DNA of 41,655 bases from positions 1 to 41,655 of the forward strand of contig CAIOCZ010000034.1 in the NCBI GenBank assembly GCA_903856805.1, in the 5' to 3' direction. How positions within the stretch are numbered: the first letter of the stretch is position 1; each line of letters begins with the position of its first letter. This DNA is from an uncultured cyanobacterium. GTDB lineage: Bacteria > Cyanobacteriota > Cyanobacteriia > PCC-6307 > Cyanobiaceae. A program made the position numbers and the translations under genes. The notes under the pieces are model-generated. The model was not told where the DNA came from, ran no database searches, and saw only the letters and a list, made by a program, of their open reading frames with translations. Positions 35,497-41,655 of this stretch are shown in pieces.

Positions 35497-36838
35497 GGCT
35501 CGCCCCGTGCCCCTGCGTCAGTCCGTCCCCTGGCACGACCCCTGGCGGCTGGCGGTGGCCCTGGCCGAACGGCTGGGTCGGCCGGGGCTGGTGCTGCTGG
35601 ATGGCGATGGCAGTCGCTTCGGCCAACGGTTGGTGCTGGGGGTGGACCCCCTGGAGGTGGTGGAGTGCCGTGGCGCTCCGGGCGACCCCGGCGCCCGCGA
35701 TCCCTTCGCGGCGCTGGCGTCCCTGCGGCAGCGGGGCGGCCCCTGGCTGGGCTGGCTGGCCTACGAGGCCGGGGCCTGGGTGGAGCCCGACCACCACTGG
35801 CACCGCCCGGACATGGCCTGCCTCTGGGCGGCCCAGCACGATCCCCTGCTCCACGCCGACCGGGGCCGCCGGCAGCTGTGGCTGGAGGGCTTCGATCGCC
35901 GGCGCCTGGAGCGCATGGCGGCCCTGCTGGAGGAGCTGGCGACGGCCCTGCCGCCGGAACCGGAGTGTCCCCCCGTGCCTGAGGCCGCCTGGCACTGGCA
36001 CACCAACCCCGCCGCCTTCGCGGAGCAGGTCCGCAGCCTGCGGCGGCGAATCGCCGCCGGGGACCTGTTCCAGGCCAACCTCACCGCCTGCTGTGAAACC
36101 AGCCTGCCGGCCCCCGTCGATCCCCTGGCCCTCTATGGCCGCCTACGCCGCCACTGCCCGGCCCCCTTCGCCGGCCTGGCGGTGGCGGGGGAGGAGGCGG
36201 TGGTGTCCGCCTCGCCGGAGCGGTTCCTGCGGCTGACGCCGGCGGGCCAGGTGGAGAGCCGACCGATCAAGGGCACCCGACCCCGCGGGGCCGATCCGCG
36301 TGCGGATGCCGACAGCGCCGCCGCCCTGATCTGCGATCCCAAGGACCGGGCCGAGAACGTCATGATCGTGGACCTGCTGCGCAACGACCTGGGCCGGGTC
36401 TGCCGGCCGGGATCGATCCATGTTCCCCAGCTGCTGGGGCTGGAGAGCTACGCCCAGGTGCACCATCTCACCTCGGTGGTGGCGGGACAACTGCGGGAGG
36501 GACTGGGCCCGGTGGAGCTGCTGCGGGCCTGCTGGCCGGGCGGCTCGATCACCGGCGCCCCCAAACTGCGGGCTTGCCGGCGGCTGAGCGCGCTCGAACC
36601 GGTGCCCCGCGGGCCCTACTGCGGCGCCCTGTTCCACCTGGGGGCCGACGGCGGCTTCGACAGCAACATTCTGATCCGCAGCCTGATGGTGAAGGAGCGA
36701 CGGTTGCGGCTCCATGCCGGCGGCGGCATCGTGGCCGACTCCGACCCGGAGGGGGAGGCCTTGGAGATGGGGTGGAAGATCCAGCCCCTGCTGGCGGCCC
36801 TGGCCGAGGCCAGCCCAGCAGGGGCGGGGGCGCCTTGA
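35486..36838 (+). CDS. pabB: Aminodeoxychorismate synthase component I
   Basis: A 450-aa chorismate-utilising enzyme. The catalytic region has ASPERFLRL, the PIKGTRPRG motif (Lys in PIKGT marks PabB; anthranilate synthases have PIAGT), [19 protein letters not shown] and [13 protein letters not shown]. It makes 4-amino-4-deoxychorismate for folate, needing a PabA/TrpG glutaminase that is not in the window. The start overlaps queC by 11 bp and the stop overlaps pabC by 4 bp, so the three are probably one transcript. Confidence 0.92.
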   Translation: MAAEARPVPLRQSVPWHDPWRLAVALAERLGRPGLVLLDGDGSRFGQRLVLGVDPLEVVECRGAPGDPGARDPFAALASLRQRGGPWLGWLAYEAGAWVEPDHHWHRPDMACLWAAQHDPLLHADRGRRQLWLEGFDRRRLERMAALLEELATALPPEPECPPVPEAAWHWHTNPAAFAEQVRSLRRRIAAGDLFQANLTACCETSLPAPVDPLALYGRLRRHCPAPFAGLAVAGEEAVVSASPERFLRLTPAGQVESRPIKGTRPRGADPRADADSAAALICDPKDRAENVMIVDLLRNDLGRVCRPGSIHVPQLLGLESYAQVHHLTSVVAGQLREGLGPVELLRACWPGGSITGAPKLRACRRLSALEPVPRGPYCGALFHLGADGGFDSNILIRSLMVKERRLRLHAGGGIVADSDPEGEALEMGWKIQPLLAALAEASPAGAGAP

Positions 36839-37683
36839 AGGACGCCGCCTTGAAGGGGGCCGCCCTGGGAGAACACGCCGCGATCGCCTGGATCGATGGG
36901 CCCGGGGCGGAGGGGACGTGGGGCCGGCCCGACACCCTGGCGTTGCCCCTGGCCGACCGCGGCCTGGCCCTGGCCGATGGCCTGTTTGAAACGGTGTTGG
37001 TGGCCGATGGGGCCGCCCCGCTGCTGGACCACCATCTGGAGCGCTGGCGGGCGGGGGCGGCCACGCTGGCGATGGCGCCACCACCGGAACGGGAGGCCGT
37101 GGAGGGGCGGCTGGCGGAGGCGATCCAACGCAGCGGCATCCTGCAGGGGGCCCTGCGGCTGAACTGGAGCCGGGGCTGCGCCGGCCGTGGCATCGATCTC
37201 CCGGCGGCGGCAGCAACGCAGCCCCGTTTCTGGCTGCAGCTCAGCCCCTGGCGGCCGGCCTTCCAACCGGTGCGGGTGATCATCAGCCGCCAGGAACGGC
37301 GCCAGCCCAGCAGCCTGCTGAGCCGCTGCAAAACCTTCGCCTATGGCTGGGCCGTCCAGGCCCGCCGGGAAGCCCAGCAGGCCGGCGCCGACGATGCGCT
37401 GCTGCTGAGCAGCGACGGCCAGCTCTGCTGTGGCACCACCGCCAACCTGTTACTGCAGCTGAACAGCCAGTGGTGGACGCCGCCCTTGAGCAGCGGCTGC
37501 CTGCCCGGGGTGATGCGGGGCCGGGCCCTGGCCCGGGGCTGGCTGCGGGAGGCGGTGCTGCGGCCTGAGGACCTGGCCGCCCGGGAGGCGGGGCTGTTGA
37601 TCAACAGCCTGGATTGCCGCTCCCTGGGCCCCGGCGGCGATGGATGGACGGAAAGGCTGTGGCGGGACTGCCTGGAAAGCTGA
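36835..37683 (+). CDS. pabC: Aminodeoxychorismate lyase (PLP class IV)
   Basis: A 282-aa fold-type IV PLP enzyme. Markers are LADRGLALADGLFETVLV (N-terminal signature), the PLP lysine in SRCKTFAYG, and GTTANLLLQL with SGCLPGVMRG (the cofactor-phosphate region). It converts aminodeoxychorismate to p-aminobenzoate plus pyruvate. I take TTG 36835, overlapping the pabB stop; TTG 36850 is possible. Adjacency to pabB favours PabC over branched-chain or D-amino-acid aminotransferase. Confidence 0.88.
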   Translation: MKDAALKGAALGEHAAIAWIDGPGAEGTWGRPDTLALPLADRGLALADGLFETVLVADGAAPLLDHHLERWRAGAATLAMAPPPEREAVEGRLAEAIQRSGILQGALRLNWSRGCAGRGIDLPAAAATQPRFWLQLSPWRPAFQPVRVIISRQERRQPSSLLSRCKTFAYGWAVQARREAQQAGADDALLLSSDGQLCCGTTANLLLQLNSQWWTPPLSSGCLPGVMRGRALARGWLREAVLRPEDLAAREAGLLINSLDCRSLGPGGDGWTERLWRDCLES

Positions 37684-37701
37684 CACCAAGTCCAGCAAAA
37701 G

Positions 37702-37855
37702 TTTTGACAGGTATTTGACTATTGGGCGGCCAGCGGCGCCCCAAGCCCCAGGCCGAAGCTGACCGCAGGTTTTGACAGGTATTTGACCGCAGAGTGAGGG
37801 CGACCACCGCGCACCCCAAGCCAAATCCGAACGACAATTTTGACTACTAATTGAC
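37702..37855. promoter_or_regulatory. Array of three TTGAC-pair motifs spaced 68 bp apart
   Basis: TTTTGACAGGTATTTGAC occurs at 37702-37719 and identically at 37770-37787; a diverged copy TTTTGACTACTAATTGAC is at 37838-37855. The starts are exactly 68 bp apart. Each contains two TTGAC boxes 11 or 13 bp apart (11 in copies 1 and 2; 13 from the first box to the second by position in copy 3 is reduced to 11-12 by its shorter T-run). Intervening DNA shares CCAAG-type patches but is less conserved. Direct-repeat boxes about one helical turn apart suggest binding of a response regulator upstream of the peroxidase gene. Confidence 0.55.
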
Positions 37856-37877
37856 CATCGCGCAAGACTGGGAAATA

Positions 37878-37895
37878 TTGACAACGTTCCGTCAA
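37878..37895. promoter_or_regulatory. Inverted TTGAC/GTCAA motif
   Basis: TTGACAACGTTCCGTCAA is an inverted arrangement of the same TTGAC box, with an internal AACGTT palindrome. It lies 22 bp after the third direct-repeat copy, about 225 bp upstream of the peroxidase start. Another ATTTGACTT occurs near 38067. Confidence 0.4.
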
Positions 37896-38119
37896 ATCGC
37901 CTCCATGCCTCGACGCCCTCCGGAGGCGATCCGCCCAAACCCACTGCCGTGCAAGGGGAAAACCGGCACGCTCTGGCCCGCCGACGACCACGACCCCACT
38001 AAGAACCATGGCCGCAGGGAGTGTGCAAGCTCCGATGTGGCCCGGAAATCTCGCCAAGGACCTGAGATTTGACTTAGAAAAAGATGTAAGTCCTCTTCAG
38101 CCCCCTTCCCCCAAGATCC

Positions 38120-41100
38120 ATGGCCATCACCCAGGGCATCTTTCTAGTTTTAAGCGACATTCAATTTCTGCTCTCCCAGCTTCGGCTGCCGGGGAACACC
38201 CCCCTCCTGCCGATCGACGCCACCGGCATCCGCGACACCCAGGGCGTCGGCAACAACATCAACAACCCCACCTGGGGCAACGCCGACCAGCTGTTCACGC
38301 GCGACACCTATAACGCCTTCACCTTCAACACCACCCTGGCCCAGGCCCTGGCCACCCAGGCGGCCACCGGCTCCCCCAACCTGGGCCTCTACACCCAGAC
38401 CATCGGCGGCAAGGTGTACCGCGGCTGGGGCGATGCCGGCCTGGTGAACTGGTCCGCCACCACGGGCGCCGCCGTGGGGGGCCAGATGTACGCGGCCTAC
38501 AGCCTCCTGGCCGCCGGCGCCACCGTGGCCGGCACCAGCGGTGTGTACAACCCCACGAACAGCATCGACTACTCGGTGCGGTTCACCACCATCTACGACG
38601 CCCGCCCGCGGATCATCAGCAACCTGGTGAACAACCAGGCCGGCCTCACCGTGCTGCAGGTGCAGGACGATCCCTCCACCACTATCGGCGGCCGCCTCAG
38701 CCCGCTCACCGGCGCCGACAACCCCCTGCCCAACAACGGCTTCATGGCCCTGTTCGGCCAGTTCTTCGACCACGGCCTCGACTTCGTGCACAAGGGCGCC
38801 GACGGCAAGGTGGTGATTCCCCTGCTGCCCAGCGACCCCCTCTACAGCGCCACGCCGGGGGCCGCCAACTACATGACCGCCTCCCGCACCAACACCAACG
38901 CACAGCTGGAGAGCGTCAATACCGTTTCCCCGTTCGTTGACCTCAGCCAGGACTACGGCTCGGCCCAAAGCCACACCGCCCTGCTGCGGGAATACCAGAT
39001 CCTCGCCAGCGGCCAGCGCGTGGCCACCGGCAACCTGGTGAGCAAGGCCGGTACCTCCTCAGCGCCTTACCTCAACGCCCTGGGGATCACCGATGCCACC
39101 GCCCTGGGCGAGATGGCCACCTGGACCGACATCAAGCTCAACGCCCTCAAGGTGGGCCTCACCCTGCACGACTACAACGTCAACGACGTTCCCCTCGTGC
39201 GCCTCAACGCCAACGGCACGATCTTCCTGGCCGGCGGCACCCAGGCCAACTTCGTGGCCCGCAACGCCGCCGGTGCCACGGTGTTTATCACCGACACCTC
39301 CAAGGCGGCCCTGGCCGCCGCCGGTCTGACCCTGCAGACCACCGGCCACGCCTTCCTGGACGACCAGGCCCCCTTCGCCCTGGCCCCGGCCGCAGCCGGC
39401 CCCGGCGTGCCCCCCGGTGTGCCCATTCAAACCGCCGCCGGGGACAACCCCGTCGGCTACGCCACCACCATGCAGGGGGTGTTCACCGCCGGCGGCTTCG
39501 GCACCTTCCAGCCCATCGACATCCACTTCATCGCCGGGGATGGCCGGGCCAACGAGAACATCGGCCTCACCGCCGTTCACGACGTGTTCCACAAGGAGCA
39601 CAACCGCAACGTCGCCAAGCTGATCGGCGACTACGGCTTCATCTACAACGCCGCCACCGGCACCTACACCGGCAGCGACGGCCTCGGCGGCACCACCGTG
39701 TGGACCGGCGAAGAGATGTTCCAGCAGGCCAAGCTGATCACGGAGATGGAATACCAGCACCTGGTATTCGCCGAGTTCGCCCGCAAGCTGAGCCCGAACA
39801 TCAACGCCTTCGCCGGCTACGACATCACCATCAATGCGGCGATCTCCTCGGAGTTTGCCAACGCGGTCTACCGCTTTGGCCACTCGATGCTCACCGACAA
39901 CATCGACCAGGGCACCTTCAACCCCGCCACCGGGCTGTACACCGCCACGGTGAGCACCCCGCTGCTGAACAACTTCCTCGCCCCGAGCCTCTACACCCCC
40001 ACCACCGCCGGCAGCATCGCCCTCGGCATGACCCGTCAGGTGGGCAACGAGATCGACGAATGGGTGACCGACGTGCTGCGCAATGCCCTGGTGGGCCAGA
40101 AGCTCGACCTGGCGGCCCTCAACATCGTGCGCGGCCGGGACAGCGGCATCCCCAGCTGGAACGACGTGCGCGCCGATCTGTTCGCCCAGACCGGCATGAG
40201 CAGCCTGGCCCCCTTCCAGAGCTGGGATGAGGTGGGCCTCAACCTGCTCCACCCCGCCGACACCCTCAAGGATCTGATCTCGGCCTACGCCAGTGATTCG
40301 ATCCTCAACCTCTACGGCACCAAGCTGGTGGTGGGTGCTGCCCAGCCCTACCTCGCCTACACCCCAGCCAACTGGGCGGCCCTGCAGATGGCCGACACCA
40401 AGGACGGCACCGTGGCCGCCTTCAAGAACGCCCTCTCCGCCTCGGCCGACGCGGCCATGCTCGATCCGGTGTTCATGAGCCCCCAGGGCAACGCCGACTT
40501 CTGGGACGTCGACCTCTGGGTGGGCGGCCTGTCCGAGATGAAGGTGAGCGGCGGCCAGCTGGGCGCCACCATGGACGCGATCTTCGCCGCCCAGATGCTT
40601 AAGGAGCAGAACGGCGACCGCTTCTACTACCTGGATCGCCTGGCCGGCACCAACATCCTGCTGAACATCGACGCCCAGTTGTTCTCGGATGTGGTGTCCC
40701 GGAATACCGGTGTGAAGCACATGTATTCCGACATCTTCTCCACCGCCGACAGCTATGTGGAGCTGGCCACGGCACCCACCTTCGCCACCCTCACGGCCCT
40801 GCGGGTGGCCAATGCCGCCGGCTTCGTGGGCGCCACCTTCTACGGCAACCCCGGCGCCTACAAGGATGCCCGTGGCGTGGCCAGCCCCAATGGCGTGGGC
40901 AACGCCAGTGAAACCATCGGCGGCACCGACCTGGCCAACAACATCAATGCCGGCGGCGGCAACGACACGGTCTGGGCCGATGGCGGCAACGACACCGTGG
41001 AGGGCGGCACCGGCAACGACTTCCTGCACGGCGGCCAGGGCAACGACCGCATCACCGACATCGATGGCGGTGACTTCATCTGGGGCGACGACCCCAACAC

Positions 41101-41655
41101 CTCCCTGGGCGGCAACGACTGGATCAATGCCGGCCTGGGCATCGACCAGGTGTTCGGCGGCGCAGGCCTCGACACCATCTTCGGCGGCGCCGGCGGCGAC
41201 GGCCTCGATGGCCAGGGCGGTGACGACGTGGTTTACGGCGACAACGGCGCCGTGGATGCCCAGGGCAACCTCGATCCCACCGGCGACGGCGACGTGATCG
41301 ACGGCGGCGACGGCAACGACAAGCTGTTCGGCGGCGGCGGTGCCGACCTGCTCACCGGTGGGGAAGGCAACGACACCATCGATGGCGGCCTCGGCAACAA
41401 CGCCAGCGCCGGCGATGCCGGCAACGATCTGTTCGCCAACGATCCCGCCCAGATCGGCTTCAACAACGCCTACGACGGCGGCGTGGGCATCGACGTGGTG
41501 AATTACTCCCGCAGCATCGGCGTGGGCCCCAGCAACGTGGCCACCGGCCGCCGCGTGGGCGTCAGTGTCAACCTCAGCAACGCTGGCGCCGCCGTGATCC
41601 CGGTGGGGGTCAACGTGCCCGACACCTTCCTCTCCGTCGAGGGCCTGGTGGGCTC
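38120..41655 (+). CDS. Heme peroxidase with RTX calcium-binding repeats (3' end outside window)
   Basis: An open frame from ATG 38120 to the window end (over 1,178 codons, no stop). It has no classical signal peptide. Residues ~190-860 form an animal-type heme peroxidase domain (PF03098): distal His H218 in GQFFDHGLDF, the HDVFHKEHNRNVAKL helix, EMEYQHLVFAEF, proximal His H588 in YRFGHSM, and NIVRGRDSGIPSWNDVR (671-674). From ~residue 925 RTX nonapeptides follow (GGGNDTVWADGGND, GGTGNDFLHGG, GGEGNDTIDGG), which bind calcium and mark type I secretion. It is likely an exported oxidative enzyme. The upstream spacer carries a TTGAC repeat array. Confidence 0.9.
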   Translation, partial: MAITQGIFLVLSDIQFLLSQLRLPGNTPLLPIDATGIRDTQGVGNNINNPTWGNADQLFTRDTYNAFTFNTTLAQALATQAATGSPNLGLYTQTIGGKVYRGWGDAGLVNWSATTGAAVGGQMYAAYSLLAAGATVAGTSGVYNPTNSIDYSVRFTTIYDARPRIISNLVNNQAGLTVLQVQDDPSTTIGGRLSPLTGADNPLPNNGFMALFGQFFDHGLDFVHKGADGKVVIPLLPSDPLYSATPGAANYMTASRTNTNAQLESVNTVSPFVDLSQDYGSAQSHTALLREYQILASGQRVATGNLVSKAGTSSAPYLNALGITDATALGEMATWTDIKLNALKVGLTLHDYNVNDVPLVRLNANGTIFLAGGTQANFVARNAAGATVFITDTSKAALAAAGLTLQTTGHAFLDDQAPFALAPAAAGPGVPPGVPIQTAAGDNPVGYATTMQGVFTAGGFGTFQPIDIHFIAGDGRANENIGLTAVHDVFHKEHNRNVAKLIGDYGFIYNAATGTYTGSDGLGGTTVWTGEEMFQQAKLITEMEYQHLVFAEFARKLSPNINAFAGYDITINAAISSEFANAVYRFGHSMLTDNIDQGTFNPATGLYTATVSTPLLNNFLAPSLYTPTTAGSIALGMTRQVGNEIDEWVTDVLRNALVGQKLDLAALNIVRGRDSGIPSWNDVRADLFAQTGMSSLAPFQSWDEVGLNLLHPADTLKDLISAYASDSILNLYGTKLVVGAAQPYLAYTPANWAALQMADTKDGTVAAFKNALSASADAAMLDPVFMSPQGNADFWDVDLWVGGLSEMKVSGGQLGATMDAIFAAQMLKEQNGDRFYYLDRLAGTNILLNIDAQLFSDVVSRNTGVKHMYSDIFSTADSYVELATAPTFATLTALRVANAAGFVGATFYGNPGAYKDARGVASPNGVGNASETIGGTDLANNINAGGGNDTVWADGGNDTVEGGTGNDFLHGGQGNDRITDIDGGDFIWGDDPNTSLGGNDWINAGLGIDQVFGGAGLDTIFGGAGGDGLDGQGGDDVVYGDNGAVDAQGNLDPTGDGDVIDGGDGNDKLFGGGGADLLTGGEGNDTIDGGLGNNASAGDAGNDLFANDPAQIGFNNAYDGGVGIDVVNYSRSIGVGPSNVATGRRVGVSVNLSNAGAAVIPVGVNVPDTFLSVEGLVG

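Noticed and set aside
37684-37860. CRISPR array or Pho box
   Set aside because: The repeats are 18 bp with only two exact copies, and the spacers share sequence, so it is not CRISPR. The boxes resemble but do not match the known cyanobacterial Pho or HLR1 motifs, so no named regulator is assigned.
39059-41029. A 656-codon open frame on the minus strand, the longest closed frame near the window end
   Set aside because: It is antisense to the heme peroxidase-RTX gene, which has clear domain motifs on the plus strand. The minus frame is Gly/Val/His-rich without motifs, an effect of GC-rich codon bias.

Overview
The window looks like chromosome from a high-GC unicellular cyanobacterium of the Synechococcus/Cyanobium type. 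The reasons are a chlorophyll gene (chlM), a DUF2227 protein, the picocyanobacterial style of compact GC-rich housekeeping genes with many 4-bp ATGA overlaps, and several small proteins of cyanobacterial type. The species assignment is inference; no 16S or other marker gene is present.

Layout. 1-6108: housekeeping and cell-surface genes (SUI1-type initiation factor, FkbM methyltransferase, J-domain protein, chlM, nagA divergent from purE, an AI-2E/PerM-type transporter). 6109-9168: a toxin-antitoxin and defence scrapyard, with a HepT-type tail, an unstable-antitoxin tail, a YoeB toxin whose YefM antitoxin is deleted and frameshifted, an apparently intact HepT-like/MNT pair, a second MNT nucleotidyltransferase followed by a HEPN gene with an early TAG, and an HsdR-like N-terminal stub. 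9169-10601: secreted small protein, HIT protein, cysC.

10678-18128 is a 7.4-kb genomic island. An intact tRNA-Val(UAC) lies at its right end (18089-18160, minus strand), and a 42-bp exact copy of that tRNA's 3' part lies at its left end (10678-10719), the usual sign of integration into a tRNA 3' end. No integrase is recognisable. Inside is a gene for a 353-aa nuclease with an HsdR-like N-terminal domain, split by a 4.28-kb insertion (11799-16075) flanked by an 8-bp target duplication (AGTATCTG). The insertion has the form of a composite transposon: a 107-bp IS256-family left end, an AT-rich cargo holding a membrane glycosyltransferase of the cellulose-synthase type plus two broken transposases, then a full IS256-family element. 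Removing it restores the nuclease reading frame exactly. A HicA/HicB-like pair closes the island.

18161-37683 returns to core genes: DUF2227 protein, mazG, arfB, the speE-speB polyamine pair, a cyclic-nucleotide-binding protein without a DNA-binding domain, gcvT, a Tat-exported beta carbonic anhydrase, aspS, a Dps protein, pyrG, queE, a four-gene minus-strand envelope operon (ecotin-type protease inhibitor, Cys-containing membrane-anchored protein, solute-binding-type lipoprotein, MscS channel), and a plus-strand run queC-pabB-pabC. 37684-38119 is a regulatory-looking spacer with three TTGAC-pair motifs spaced exactly 68 bp apart. From 38120 to the window end runs a very large open frame for a heme peroxidase with C-terminal RTX calcium-binding repeats, continuing beyond the window.

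Functional themes: pigment, folate, queuosine, nucleotide, polyamine and glycine metabolism; envelope protection and secretion; and two separate accessory patches (6.1-9.2 kb and 10.7-18.1 kb) rich in broken defence and mobility genes.
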